A program made the position numbers and the translations under genes. The notes under the pieces are model-generated. The model worked only from the letters and a program-made list of their open reading frames with translations, was not told where the DNA came from and made no database searches. This document shows positions 24,231 to 32,896 of a stretch of 44,466 nt of DNA, piece by piece. The stretch's first letter is position 1. Every line of letters starts with the position of its first letter. This DNA is from Holdemania sp. Marseille-P2844 (GTDB lineage Bacteria > Bacillota_I > Bacilli_A > Erysipelotrichales > Erysipelotrichaceae), in NCBI RefSeq assembly GCF_900120005.1, contig NZ_LT635453.1, positions 408,264 to 452,729 of the forward strand. The letters run 5' to 3'.

Positions 24231-24244
24231 TTAGCTTAAGCTAA
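24231..24244. promoter_or_regulatory. Operator D before feoB-2
   Basis: TTAGCTTAAGCTAA is a perfect 14-bp palindrome, nine bases before the AGGAGG of feoB. TATATA directly upstream (24224-24229) may be a -10, though I see no -35. Confidence 0.65.
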
Positions 24245-24263
24245 TTTTTAGGAGGGATAGAAC

Positions 24264-26435
24264 ATGGCAGTTAAAATTGCGCTGGCCGGCAATCCGAACA
24301 GCGGAAAAACAACACTTTTCAACGCTCTGACGGGTTCCAATCAATTTGTGGGCAACTGGCCGGGCGTCACGGTCGAAAAGAAGGAAGGCAGGTTGAAGGA
24401 TCGGAAGGAAGTCACGATCACCGATCTTCCGGGGATTTATTCCCTTTCCCCATATACGCTGGAAGAAGTCGTCGCCCGGAATTATCTGATTCACGAACGT
24501 CCGGAAGCGATTCTGAACATTGTCGACGGCACGAATCTGGAACGCAATCTGTACTTAACCACACAGCTGCTGGAGCTGGGCATTCCGGTCGTCGTTGCCA
24601 TCAATATGATCGACGTCGTCAACAAGAACGGCGATCAGATCAACACGCAGCTGCTCGCCAGGGCACTGGGATGCGAAGTCGTCACGATTTCGGCGCTGAA
24701 ACAAACAGGTATTCAGGAAGCCGCAGCGCTGGCCGTCAAATTGGCGAAGCAAGGGCAAGTCTTGCCGCCAGTGCATCGCTTTAGTCCGAAAGTGGAACAG
24801 GTGCTCGACGCGATCCTCTCCCAGCTGCCCGCAGAAGTCCCTTCGGCGATGCGGCGTTTCTACGCGATCAAGCTGTTTGAGCGCGACGATAAAATTGCGG
24901 CGATGATAAGCGGCGTCCCAGATGTCGAAGCGCTGATTCAAAAAGCGGAAGACGAGCTGGATGACGACGCGGAAAGCATCATCACTAACGAACGATATAA
25001 TGATATCAGTTCGATCATTCGCACATGTTATACAAAGAAAAATCAATCCCGGATGTCGGTTTCTGATAAAATCGACACGATCGTGACCAACCGCTGGCTG
25101 GCGCTGCCGATTTTCATTCTCGTCATGGCGCTGGTCTACGCGATTTCGATGGGCGGTTGGTCAATCTCGATCGGCACGCTGGGTACAGACTGGGCCAACG
25201 ACGTGTTGTTCGGCGAGTGGGTGCCGGGCACAGTCGACGCTTTCTTACAGATGATGGGCGTCGGCGGCTGGCTCGCCAGTCTGATTCAGGACGGAATTGT
25301 CGCGGGGGTCGGCGCGGTCTTGGGCTTCGTGCCGCAGATGCTCGTGTTGTTCTTCCTGCTTTGCATTCTTGAAGATATCGGCTACATGGCGCGAATTGCG
25401 TTCATTATGGACCGGATCTTCCGTCGGTTCGGTTTAAGCGGCAAGAGTTTTATCCCGATGTTGGTGGCGACCGGCTGCGGCGTGCCGGGAATTATGGCTT
25501 CGCGGACGATCGAACAGGATCGCGACCGGAAAATGACGATCATGACAACCGGTTTCATTCCCTGCGGTGCGAAAATGCCGATCATCGGTCTGTTTGCCGG
25601 GGCGTTGTTCAACAATTCCGCCGCAGTTGCGGCATCAGCGTATTTCATCGGCGTGGCCGCGGTGATTATAAGCGGAATCATCCTGAAGAAGTTTAAGATG
25701 TTTGCGGGCGATCCGGCGCCATTTGTCATGGAATTGCCGGCCTACCATATTCCCTCGGCATCCAATGTGCTGCGGGGAACATGGGAACGCGGTTGGTCGT
25801 TTATCAAGCGGGCCGGTACGGTTATTCTGTTAAGCTCGATTGTCTTGTGGTTCTTACAGGGCTATGGCTTTGTGGACGGCGTCTTCCAGGCGGTTGAAGA
25901 TAACAACAGCTCGCTGCTGGCGCTGATCGGCAATGCGGTATCCTGGATTTTCTATCCGCTGGGCTGGATCGGCGATATGGCGTGGAAAGCAACAGTGGCA
26001 ACGGTAACCGGCCTGATCGCCAAGGAAGAAGTTGTCAATACCTTCGGTGTCCTTTACCATTACAGCGGGGAACTGAGCGAAGCGGGCAATGAGATTTGGA
26101 CGCTGATCGCGGCGGATTTCACAGCCCTCTCGGCGTACAGCTTCATGATTTTCAACCTGTTGTGCGCGCCATGCTTCGCGGCGATGGGTGCGATCAAACG
26201 GGAGATGAACAATCCGAAATGGACGCTTGGGGCGATTGGCTACATGTGTGGTTTTGCTTACGCCGCCGCCATGATCGTCTACCAGATCGGCGGCCTGATC
26301 ACAGGCGAAACGCCGTTTACCGTGTTTACTGGGATCGCGATTGTCCTGCTTGCGGCTTTAGTTTATCTGTTAATCCGGCCATATAAAGAAAGTCGGACAC
26401 TGGAAGTCGATCTGAAGGAAACCACAAAAATTTAA
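24264..26435 (+). CDS. feoB: Ferrous iron transporter FeoB (locus 2)
   Basis: 723 residues. G domain with GNPNSGKT (9-16), VGNWPGVT, DLPG, NMID and SALK; membrane core with GCGVPGIMASR and PCGAKMPII gate motifs, and a final hydrophobic helix with basic tail. A full-length FeoB distinct from the one at 8348, so the cell has at least two Fe(II) importers, perhaps for different iron levels or one for another divalent metal. Preceded by AGGAGGG. Confidence 0.95.
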   Translation: MAVKIALAGNPNSGKTTLFNALTGSNQFVGNWPGVTVEKKEGRLKDRKEVTITDLPGIYSLSPYTLEEVVARNYLIHERPEAILNIVDGTNLERNLYLTTQLLELGIPVVVAINMIDVVNKNGDQINTQLLARALGCEVVTISALKQTGIQEAAALAVKLAKQGQVLPPVHRFSPKVEQVLDAILSQLPAEVPSAMRRFYAIKLFERDDKIAAMISGVPDVEALIQKAEDELDDDAESIITNERYNDISSIIRTCYTKKNQSRMSVSDKIDTIVTNRWLALPIFILVMALVYAISMGGWSISIGTLGTDWANDVLFGEWVPGTVDAFLQMMGVGGWLASLIQDGIVAGVGAVLGFVPQMLVLFFLLCILEDIGYMARIAFIMDRIFRRFGLSGKSFIPMLVATGCGVPGIMASRTIEQDRDRKMTIMTTGFIPCGAKMPIIGLFAGALFNNSAAVAASAYFIGVAAVIISGIILKKFKMFAGDPAPFVMELPAYHIPSASNVLRGTWERGWSFIKRAGTVILLSSIVLWFLQGYGFVDGVFQAVEDNNSSLLALIGNAVSWIFYPLGWIGDMAWKATVATVTGLIAKEEVVNTFGVLYHYSGELSEAGNEIWTLIAADFTALSAYSFMIFNLLCAPCFAAMGAIKREMNNPKWTLGAIGYMCGFAYAAAMIVYQIGGLITGETPFTVFTGIAIVLLAALVYLLIRPYKESRTLEVDLKETTKI

Positions 26436-26463
26436 AAGCCGGAATCGGCGGAAAGGAGAACGA

Positions 26464-26760
26464 ATGCTCGCTGCTATTCAAAGTTATTTTGGCGAAGGCG
26501 TTGTATTGTTGATCGTGATCGACGCCTGCCTGTTGGCGATCCGCAGTCTGCGGCGGCAACATCGTCAAGAAGGCTCCTCCTGCGCAGGCGGCTGCGCGGG
26601 CTGCGGCATGACGGGAATCTGTCACAGTGAAGGGCCGCAGAACCCGCTGCTCAGCGCTTACCGGCACGATCATCCTTCGGGGCAATCACCGCAATACCCT
26701 GGCTCATTTTCCGGCGGCGATTCAGCGTCAGAGCACGGCTGCGAAATTGGAAAACGATAG
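26464..26760 (+). CDS. FeoB-associated Cys-rich membrane protein
   Basis: 98 residues. One membrane helix (about 12-26), a basic patch RSLRRQHRQ, then the Cys cluster SSCAGGCAGCGMTGICH, the PF12669-type arrangement found beside feoB in Firmicutes. The following 40 residues are Ser/Pro/His-rich and lack a known motif; family members usually stop soon after the cluster. Thought to handle iron for FeoB in place of FeoC. AAAGGAG ribosome site; 28 bases after feoB. Confidence 0.78.
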   Translation: MLAAIQSYFGEGVVLLIVIDACLLAIRSLRRQHRQEGSSCAGGCAGCGMTGICHSEGPQNPLLSAYRHDHPSGQSPQYPGSFSGGDSASEHGCEIGKR

Positions 26761-26812
26761 CTCAGCGTCCAACCTTCCGGTCATTTCCATTCATGCCCTG
26801 TTAAAATCCTGA

Positions 26813-26818
26813 TATAAT
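26813..26818 (+). promoter_or_regulatory. -10 element before the second Cys-rich miniprotein
   Basis: TATAAT with TTCATG 17 bases upstream (26790-26795). Confidence 0.45.
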
Positions 26819-26844
26819 AAAAAAAAGAAAGGCGGGGATGAACA

Positions 26845-27021
26845 ATGGCGACGTTGCTTGTAATATTGATCATCGGAGGCTGGACGGCCTACTGCCTGAT
26901 CCGGCTGCGCTCCAAAAAGAACCGGGGCTGCGCGGCCTGCGCCAGCTATCAAGCGGGCAGCTGCCGGATGAAATCGGCATTGTGCGATTACCGCAAGGAT
27001 CACCCGCGTTGCGATCAATAA
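26845..27021 (+). CDS. 58-residue Cys-rich single-pass membrane protein
   Basis: Short gene: MATLLVILIIGGWTAYCLI (membrane helix about 3-19), basic RLRSKKNR, then seven further Cys spread as CxxC, C, C, C (GCAACASYQAGSCRMKSALC and RC near the end). Same plan as the preceding FeoB-associated protein but with different Cys spacing. GGCGGGG serves as ribosome site. Location suggests iron delivery or sensing at the membrane; this is inference. Ends before a terminator shared with the minus-strand MerR gene. Confidence 0.7.
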   Translation: MATLLVILIIGGWTAYCLIRLRSKKNRGCAACASYQAGSCRMKSALCDYRKDHPRCDQ

Positions 27022-27024
27022 GAA

Positions 27025-27056
27025 AATCCCGTCTGTCGCCTGTGACAAACGGGATT
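27025..27056. terminator. Terminator between the feo-2 operon and the MerR gene
   Basis: AATCCCGT/ACGGGATT with an inner TGTC/GACA pair, then a T-rich tract. Lies between converging genes. Confidence 0.75.
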
Positions 27057-27059
27057 CGT

Positions 27060-27419
27060 TTATTTTTTCGGTGTGTTGAACAACCTCATCTTGCGTTTTA
27101 ACACCGCCAGATTTTCCTGCAGCGCTTCAATCTGATGCTCAATCTGAGCTTGGTGACGCTCAAATAAGGCAGTTCGCTGTTCCAACGTCGCATCGCCCTT
27201 GCGGATCAGCTCGACGAACTCGCGGATTTCTTCGACCGGCATGCCGGTTCGTTTTAAGCACTGGATGATCTGCAGCAGCCGGAGATCGTCTTCGGTAAAG
27301 ATGCGGACCTGGCCCGCACCGCGCCGCAGCGGACCGATTAACCCGCGCTTTTCATAATACCGCAGCGTGGAAGCGGGGATGCGGAGCCGCTCAGAAATTT
27401 CTTTGATCGAATAATCCAT
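27060..27419 (-). CDS. MerR-family transcriptional regulator
   Basis: 119 residues. DYSIKEISERLRIPASTLRYYEKRGLI is the MerR recognition helix region, and a coiled coil (about 80-112) ends the protein; no Cys-rich or large ligand domain, so of the small YfmP/AdhR-like class. Its gene is divergent from the MFS gene and the 19-bp-spacer promoter between them carries an AACC/GGTT dyad, the usual arrangement for a MerR protein controlling an adjacent exporter. Confidence 0.9.
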   Translation of the reverse strand: MDYSIKEISERLRIPASTLRYYEKRGLIGPLRRGAGQVRIFTEDDLRLLQIIQCLKRTGMPVEEIREFVELIRKGDATLEQRTALFERHQAQIEHQIEALQENLAVLKRKMRLFNTPKK

Positions 27420-27438
27420 ACCATTTCTCCTTTTCGGC

Positions 27439-27469
27439 TTGACTTCAACCTGGGTTTAACTTGTATTAT
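27439..27469 (+). promoter_or_regulatory. MerR-controlled promoter of the MFS gene, 19-bp spacer
   Basis: TTGACT (27439-27444) and TATTAT (27464-27469) are 19 bp apart with the dyad TCAACCTGGGTTTAA in the spacer, a classical MerR-family operator. Confidence 0.75.
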
Positions 27470-27493
27470 AGAGAAGTCATAAGGGGGATGCAA
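27465..27493 (-). promoter_or_regulatory. Divergent promoter of the MerR gene
   Basis: Minus strand TTGCAT (27488-27493), 17-base spacer, TATAAT (27465-27470). It shares its -10 bases with the MFS promoter, so the two are mutually exclusive and the regulator is likely self-controlled. Confidence 0.65.
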
Positions 27494-27495
27494 GC

Positions 27496-28686
27496 ATGAC
27501 AAAAAAGAAATCAGTGTTCAGAATGCTGGTGATCACGGTCTTGTTGGGAATCGGCATGAATTTCCATCATCCGGTGACGCCGACCTTATATACGGCGATG
27601 GGACTGCCGTCGCGGATTTTCGGAACGTCGATGGCGGTGATGTGCTTCTTTTCATTTCTAACGTCTGTATTCTGGGGCGAGTTCAGCAATCATCTCGGCC
27701 GCGTGAAGGTCTTTACGATCTCCTGCGTCTGTTATGGGCTGGCGCAGCTGAGTCTGGGCTTCTCATCGAGTGAGCTGATGGTGCTGATCTCACGCGGGGC
27801 GGCCGGGGCTTTTTCCGGCGGCGCGATCGTGGCGACGATGGCGTATGTGATCGACGTCAGTGAGCCTGCAAAACAGGCTTCCAATCTGGCGGTCTATACG
27901 GCGATGCAGTCCGCTTCGCTGGCGGTGGGCTATCTGCTGGGCGGCGTTCTGGGAACGATTCACTTCCAGCTGGCGTTCAACGTTCAGGCGGTCTGGATGA
28001 TCGTGCTGGGCGTGGGCGCAATGTTCTTTGTCGAAGATTCGATTGTGGATCCGCAGACTGTTCGTCCGCGCGTGCTGCTGAAAACCGTCAATCCGTTCAA
28101 CTCCTTTGCCAGCGCCCGCAGTCTGATGAGCACCGTCATGATCCTGTTTCTGACCGTCGTCTTTCTGACCGGCTTCGCCAGCAACTGCCATGAAAATGCG
28201 TTTAACTATTTCTTGAAGGCCGAGCTGGATTTTAAACCGGTTTATAATGGATTAATCAAAGCGGTCATCGGTCTTATCGGCCTGATCGCAAATTTCTCCA
28301 TCAATCTGTGGATCATCCGCCGCACTGAGGTGAAGAAATCACTGATCGCCGTGCTGGCGCTGTGCGCGCTGAGTGCAGCGGGAGCACTGATTCCGGGCAA
28401 TCTGACGCTGTTCATTGCGATGAACCTGATTTTCTTTACCGCCAATGCCGTTTATCAGCCGATCACGCAGGCTTTATCCGTGGAGGGGCGAAAAAACAGC
28501 GAAGTCGGCATCATCACCGGTCTGTTCAACGCGATCAAGTCGATGGGCAATGTGCTCGGCTCACTGGCTGCGGGGATCGTCTACGACCTGAATATGTTGT
28601 TTCCGTTTGTGCTGAGCGCCGGAGCGTTCGCACTGTCGGCTGCTGCGGCGCTGGCGTACTGGCGCAGCGCGAAGCGGCCGTCTTGA
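27496..28686 (+). CDS. MFS transporter (putative exporter)
   Basis: 396 residues with twelve predicted membrane helices. GEFSNHLGRVKVF after helix 2 is the MFS loop 2-3 signature, and RGAAGAFSGGAIVATMAYVID covers helices 4-5. Mid-size loop between helices 6 and 7. Regulated by the adjacent MerR protein, which points to efflux of a toxic compound or metabolite. AAGGGGG ribosome site. Confidence 0.9.
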   Translation: MTKKKSVFRMLVITVLLGIGMNFHHPVTPTLYTAMGLPSRIFGTSMAVMCFFSFLTSVFWGEFSNHLGRVKVFTISCVCYGLAQLSLGFSSSELMVLISRGAAGAFSGGAIVATMAYVIDVSEPAKQASNLAVYTAMQSASLAVGYLLGGVLGTIHFQLAFNVQAVWMIVLGVGAMFFVEDSIVDPQTVRPRVLLKTVNPFNSFASARSLMSTVMILFLTVVFLTGFASNCHENAFNYFLKAELDFKPVYNGLIKAVIGLIGLIANFSINLWIIRRTEVKKSLIAVLALCALSAAGALIPGNLTLFIAMNLIFFTANAVYQPITQALSVEGRKNSEVGIITGLFNAIKSMGNVLGSLAAGIVYDLNMLFPFVLSAGAFALSAAAALAYWRSAKRPS

Positions 28687-28705
28687 AATAGAATAAGATC
28701 ATAAA

Positions 28706-28764
28706 AAAGCTGTAACGTTTGAAGATAAAAATCAGAAGCGCTGCAGCTTTCCTTTATATAAAGG
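28706..28764 (+). terminator. Weak terminator/palindrome region after the MFS gene
   Basis: AAAGCTGTA (28706-28714) can pair with TGCAGCTTT (28742-28750) across a long loop, followed by the perfect palindrome CCTTTATATAAAGG (28751-28764). Confidence 0.4.
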
Positions 28765-28843
28765 AAGAACAGAAAAGAACAGAACCGGAAAGGATCAGGT
28801 TAAGCAGTCTTGGCCGGTCAGAGCACAAGAACTCCTGGAATGA

Positions 28844-29545
28844 TCAAAAATGGAACTGATCGGCGATGAACGCGGCGATGGTGTTCAACGCCAGCGAAGC
28901 GTAGACCGGATCGTCCAGAATCGCATGGCCGACCCCTTCCAACATGATCAGTCCCTTCTGCGCGGCCGGAATTTTTTTGTAGATCTTGCGGCTGGATGAA
29001 ACGGAAATGGTTTCGTCATCCGTACCGTGGAAGATCAGCACCGGACATTCCACCAGCGCGGCATCCTGCTTCAACAGATCGACGACGTTCATGAACACCG
29101 AAGTAAAATCAGCGGGCAGCGGCGGATACGGGTCAGGCTGTTCTTTTTTTCCGGGGCTGCTGAACCAGCCGGTGATGTAATCCGCGGCGTTGGCGACATT
29201 GATATAATTGAATGCCGGCGCCAGCAGAATCAACTTCTTTACCGGTTTGACAGCGGCCAGATGCGCGGCGATGACGCCGCCCATCGAGAAGCCGACCAGA
29301 ATGACTTCCGCGTTCTGGGCTGCCAGCTGATCGACGACTTCCTCAGCCCGCTGGATCCATTTCTGCGGATCGACATCCTGCGGGTTGCGCGGATTAAATA
29401 ACTCCGGCATGATCAGTTCGATGTTCTTGGCGGCGAGGAAATTTTTTAACGGCAGAAACTCATCGGTCCGCCGCCGTCCAAACCCATGCAGCGCGACAAC
29501 GACCTGCCGGCGTTCCTGTTTTCTAAACTTCAGAAATTCAAACAT
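28844..29545 (-). CDS. Alpha/beta hydrolase
   Basis: 233 residues. Oxyanion HGFGRR near the start, nucleophile elbow GFSMGG, acid in HGTDDE, and base His in GVGHAI: a complete Ser-Asp-His set of the serine-hydrolase fold, likely esterase/lipase class. No signal peptide. Start at 29545 is fixed by a perfect AGGAGGTGA on the minus strand; the longer frame to 29623 runs through the promoter (TATAAT at 29571-29576, minus). Substrate unknown. Confidence 0.88.
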   Translation of the reverse strand: MFEFLKFRKQERRQVVVALHGFGRRRTDEFLPLKNFLAAKNIELIMPELFNPRNPQDVDPQKWIQRAEEVVDQLAAQNAEVILVGFSMGGVIAAHLAAVKPVKKLILLAPAFNYINVANAADYITGWFSSPGKKEQPDPYPPLPADFTSVFMNVVDLLKQDAALVECPVLIFHGTDDETISVSSSRKIYKKIPAAQKGLIMLEGVGHAILDDPVYASLALNTIAAFIADQFHF

Positions 29546-29570
29546 GCGCTCACCTCCTGAAAGTATCCTT

Positions 29571-29576
29571 ATTATA
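29571..29576 (-). promoter_or_regulatory. -10 element of the hydrolase gene
   Basis: TATAAT on the minus strand, 26 bases before the hydrolase start. Bases 29624-29840, between this and the ribosomal promoter, show only short inverted repeats such as AAATCA-TT-GATTTT. Confidence 0.5.
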
Positions 29577-29846
29577 ATATAAATCAGACCTGCATAGAAA
29601 CGGAATCCTGCGAAATCTGTCAAAGATTCGTTAATCTTGCCAGATGTAAGCGCTGCCAGACGAAAAATATCGTGAAATTGGGCGAAAAACAGTGAAAATC
29701 GCCTGCGGATAGTACCTTATTTTGGGAAGAATTCGGTCAGGAAGATAATAATGGCACACTGATCTTCGTTGCCAGGGAATTGTTGAAATCATTGATTTTC
29801 GAAACTTGAAAAGAGCTTGATCTGAAGCCGTATTTCCAAGTTTTTA

Positions 29847-29893
29847 ACTTTTTTGAAAAAAGTGTTGCATTGCCTGTTTTTGAGTGCTATAAT
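29847..29893 (+). promoter_or_regulatory. S10 operon promoter with UP-element-like A/T tract
   Basis: -35 TTGCAT (29865-29870), 17-base spacer, extended TGC-TATAAT (29888-29893). ACTTTTTT-G-AAAAAAGT (29847-29863) lies just before the -35, where an alpha-subunit-binding UP element would be. Confidence 0.8.
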
Positions 29894-29899
29894 AGCGAA

Positions 29900-30035
29900 G
29901 CATTCGCATGGACGTGGGAGGTTGCCGGCACGCTGATCGGCGTTGTCACGATAGCGCCAGCTAAGCGTGAAGACCGGGGAATTCACACCGAGCGAATCTG
30001 CCGAAACGGCGGATGAAATGAAGGAGGAAGATTTC
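29900..30035 (+). promoter_or_regulatory. Structured leader of the S10 operon
   Basis: About 136 untranslated bases. Stems GCGAA-GCA-TTCGC (29895-29907), GTGAA/TTCAC (29967-29986) and GCCG-AAA-CGGC (30000-30010), and a GTGGGAGG motif (29914-29921), precede AAGGAGG. In E. coli L4 regulates this operon through its leader; the structure here differs and any such role is inference. Confidence 0.5.
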
Positions 30036-30347
30036 ATGGCAAAAAACAGCGTAAGAATTCGTTTAAAAGCTTACGAACACAGAATCCTGGATACAGCCAG
30101 CGAAAAGATCGTTAAGGCTGCTCAGGAACACGGCGCAAAGAAAGTCGTCGGACCTGTACCCCTGCCGACAGAGAAGCAGGTGGTAACCATTTTGAGAGCT
30201 GTTCACAAGTACAAAGATTCGCGTGAGCAGTTTGAAATCAGAACACATAAGCGTTTGATCGAGATCGTCGGACCGACTGCAGAAACCATTGACGCATTGA
30301 GCCGTCTGGAACTGCCGAGCGGCGTCGACATCGAGATCAAGCTGTAA
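30036..30347 (+). CDS. rpsJ: 30S ribosomal protein S10
   Basis: 103 residues, usual length, starting [19 protein letters not shown] and containing [10 protein letters not shown]. Component of the 30S head and, with NusB, of transcription antitermination. Start fixed by AAGGAGGAAG; the frame extends upstream into the leader, which is rejected. First gene of the superoperon. Confidence 0.98.
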   Translation: MAKNSVRIRLKAYEHRILDTASEKIVKAAQEHGAKKVVGPVPLPTEKQVVTILRAVHKYKDSREQFEIRTHKRLIEIVGPTAETIDALSRLELPSGVDIEIKL

Positions 30348-30366
30348 GGACAGTGGAGGTGACATC

Positions 30367-31059
30367 ATGAAAGGTATTTTAGGACGTAAACTTGGCATGA
30401 CGCAGGTATTCACTACGGACGGCGTATTGATTCCTGTCACGGTCGTAGAAGCGCTGCCGAACGTAGTGCTGCAGAAGAAAACCCTGGAAAACGATGGCTA
30501 CGAAGCTGTTCAGCTGGGATTTGAAGATCTGAGCGAAAAGGGTTCCAACAAAGCTGAAAAGGGTCATGCTGCCAAGGCATCGACCGCAGCGAAGCGTTTC
30601 GTCCGCGAAATCCGCGGCACGGAAATGACAAACCTGGAAGTCGGCAACGAAGTGAAGGTTGATCTGTTCGCCGCCGGCGAAATCGTCGACGTAACCGGCA
30701 CCAGCAAGGGCCGCGGCTACAACGGCACGATCGTCAGAAACAACGCGACAATGGGCCCGAAGACCCACGGCGGATCCAAGAACATGCGGCATATCGGTTC
30801 TCTGGCTACAACCGGACGTAACAACGGCCGGATCGAAAAGGGAACGGCTGGCGCTGGCCAGGAAGGTGGATATACCACCACGACACAGAATCTGGAAATC
30901 ATCAAGGTTGATGTTGAAAACAACTACATGCTGATCAAGGGCAATGTCCCGGGACCGAAGCGCGGACTGGTTGTTGTTAAGTCATCCGTCAAAGGAACAG
31001 CTGCTGTTTCGGCCAAGGATCTGATCAGCTATTCCGAAGAAGCAAAAGAGGAGGAATAA
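30367..31059 (+). CDS. rplC: 50S ribosomal protein L3
   Basis: 230 residues, starting [15 protein letters not shown]. The central [14 protein letters not shown] loop and the later THGGSKNMR...GSLA region reach the peptidyl-transferase centre; the first is a usual site of Gln methylation by PrmB. Slightly long C-terminus ([10 protein letters not shown]). Three bases to rplD. Confidence 0.97.
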   Translation: MKGILGRKLGMTQVFTTDGVLIPVTVVEALPNVVLQKKTLENDGYEAVQLGFEDLSEKGSNKAEKGHAAKASTAAKRFVREIRGTEMTNLEVGNEVKVDLFAAGEIVDVTGTSKGRGYNGTIVRNNATMGPKTHGGSKNMRHIGSLATTGRNNGRIEKGTAGAGQEGGYTTTTQNLEIIKVDVENNYMLIKGNVPGPKRGLVVVKSSVKGTAAVSAKDLISYSEEAKEEE

Positions 31060-31062
31060 CAG

Positions 31063-31692
31063 ATGCCAAAGTTAAATGTATATAACCTGGAAGCTAAAGA
31101 GATTCGCGAAATCGAACTGGCTGAGGCTGTATTCGGCATTGAACCTAATCAGCAGGTCATGTTTGACGCGCTCATCATGCAGCGTGCGAATATGCGTCAG
31201 GGTACGCATGACACCAAGAGCCGTCACGAAGTCAGCGGCGGCGGCAAGAAGCCTTGGCGTCAGAAGGGCACAGGCCGTGCCCGTCAGGGTTCCATCCGCG
31301 CTCCGCAGTGGAGAGGCGGCGGCATCGCCTTCGGCCCGACGCCGCGCAGCTATGCTTACCGTCTGAACCGCAAGGTTCGCCGGTTGGCTTTAAGATCGCT
31401 GCTTTCTGAAAAGGTCATTGAAAACAACCTGGTTGTCGTCGATGCGCTGAAGTTCGACGCGATCAAGACAAAGGAATTTGTCAAGGTTATGGATGCGTTC
31501 AAGTTTGAAGGCAAAACGCTGTTTGTAGCGGATATCGCCGAGGACTTCGACAATGCCTTCATGTCCCTGCGCAACATTCCGAACGCTGCCTTATTGACAG
31601 TTGAAGAACTGAACGCCTTCGACATCGCCAACGCTCAGAAGCTGGTTATGACGGAAGCGGCTGCCAACAAAGCTGGGGAGGTATTCGCATAA
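31063..31692 (+). CDS. rplD: 50S ribosomal protein L4
   Basis: 209 residues. The extended loop [32 protein letters not shown] (about 45-75) lines the exit tunnel and is where macrolide resistance changes arise; it looks normal. In E. coli L4 also represses the S10 operon. Its stop overlaps the rplW start by one base. Confidence 0.97.
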   Translation: MPKLNVYNLEAKEIREIELAEAVFGIEPNQQVMFDALIMQRANMRQGTHDTKSRHEVSGGGKKPWRQKGTGRARQGSIRAPQWRGGGIAFGPTPRSYAYRLNRKVRRLALRSLLSEKVIENNLVVVDALKFDAIKTKEFVKVMDAFKFEGKTLFVADIAEDFDNAFMSLRNIPNAALLTVEELNAFDIANAQKLVMTEAAANKAGEVFA

Positions 31693-31979
31693 TGAGTAAC
31701 GCAAGAGATATCATTATCCGCCCGATCATCACTGAAAAGACGATGAAGCTGATGGACACTGACAACAAGATCACTTTCGCGGTCGCAAAGGGCGCGAACA
31801 AGACGCAGGTCCGTCTGGCTGTTGAAGAAATTTTCGGCGTCAAGGTTGAACAGGTCAACATTCTGAACTGCAAGCCGAAGACGAAGAGAATGGGCAAATA
31901 CGTCGGTAAGACGAGCGCTGTCCGCAAAGCAGTTGTCAAGCTGCCGGAAGGACAGGATATCAACTTATTCTCGGAATAA
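31692..31979 (+). CDS. rplW: 50S ribosomal protein L23
   Basis: 95 residues: [17 protein letters not shown] and the [14 protein letters not shown] loop. Lies at the tunnel exit and docks trigger factor and SRP. The 63-base gap that follows has a CGGAA/TTCCG stem and then AAGGAGG for rplB. Confidence 0.97.
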   Translation: MSNARDIIIRPIITEKTMKLMDTDNKITFAVAKGANKTQVRLAVEEIFGVKVEQVNILNCKPKTKRMGKYVGKTSAVRKAVVKLPEGQDINLFSE

Positions 31980-32042
31980 GCTGATCAACATATCGGAAGA
32001 ACACGCTATTTCCGGAAAAATGCGTAAGGAGGACTAAATCCA

Positions 32043-32876
32043 ATGGCGATTAAGAAATATAAACCAACGACTCCAGGTCGTCGCGGTATGTCAAGCCTGA
32101 GCTTCGAAGAAATCACATCGACTTCTCCAGAACGCTCGCTGCTTGAACCGCTGTCCAAAAAGGGCGGCCGCAACAACACCGGTCGGATCACAACCCGTCA
32201 TCAGGGCGGCGGACACAAGCGTCAGTACCGCGTGATCGACTTCAAGCGTAATAAAGACAACATCCCGGCGAAGGTCGCGACGATCGAGTACGATCCGAAC
32301 CGTTCCGCCAACATCGCGCTGCTGAATTATGCAGACGGTGAAAAGCGCTATATCCTGGCTCCGAAGGGAATGCAGGTCGGACAGACCATCGTTTCCGGCG
32401 AAGCGGTCGACATCAAGGTCGGCAACGCGATGGAGCTGCGCAACATCCCTGAAGGTACTTTCGTTCACAACGTTGAACTGAAGCCGGGCAAGGGCGGCCA
32501 GCTGGCACGTTCCGCTGGTGTTTCCGCACAGATCCTGGGTTCCGAAGGCCGCTACACGATTCTGCGTCTGGCCTCTGGCGAAGTCCGCAAGGTTCTGAGC
32601 AACTGCCGCGCTACCATCGGTACGGTCGGCAACGAAGATCACAGCCTGGTTAACCTGGGTAAGGCTGGACGTTCCCGCTGGCTGGGCATTCGTCCGACAG
32701 TCCGTGGTTCCGTCATGAACCCGAACGATCACCCGCATGGCGGTGGTGAAGGCAGAACTCCGGTTGGCCGTAAATCACCAATGACGCCGTGGGGTAAGAA
32801 AGCCATGGGCGTCAAGACCCGCAAAACCAAAAAGGCGTCTACGAAATTAATCACACGCCGCCGCAACGGTAAGTAA
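32043..32876 (+). CDS. rplB: 50S ribosomal protein L2
   Basis: 277 residues, standard length. [14 protein letters not shown] start; [15 protein letters not shown] and the C-terminal [14 protein letters not shown] with the essential His of the peptidyl-transferase region. Binds 23S rRNA domain IV. AAGGAGG ribosome site. Confidence 0.98.
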   Translation: MAIKKYKPTTPGRRGMSSLSFEEITSTSPERSLLEPLSKKGGRNNTGRITTRHQGGGHKRQYRVIDFKRNKDNIPAKVATIEYDPNRSANIALLNYADGEKRYILAPKGMQVGQTIVSGEAVDIKVGNAMELRNIPEGTFVHNVELKPGKGGQLARSAGVSAQILGSEGRYTILRLASGEVRKVLSNCRATIGTVGNEDHSLVNLGKAGRSRWLGIRPTVRGSVMNPNDHPHGGGEGRTPVGRKSPMTPWGKKAMGVKTRKTKKASTKLITRRRNGK

Positions 32877-32896
32877 ACGAAAGGAAGGAAGCTAAA

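Noticed and set aside
28691-28764. Strong terminator after the MFS gene
   Set aside because: The only available stem has a 27-base loop and no good T-run, so it is listed only as weak.
29908-29964. 18-codon leader peptide in the S10 leader
   Set aside because: The ATG has no ribosome-binding site and the codons lie in structured RNA; I see no regulatory codon run.
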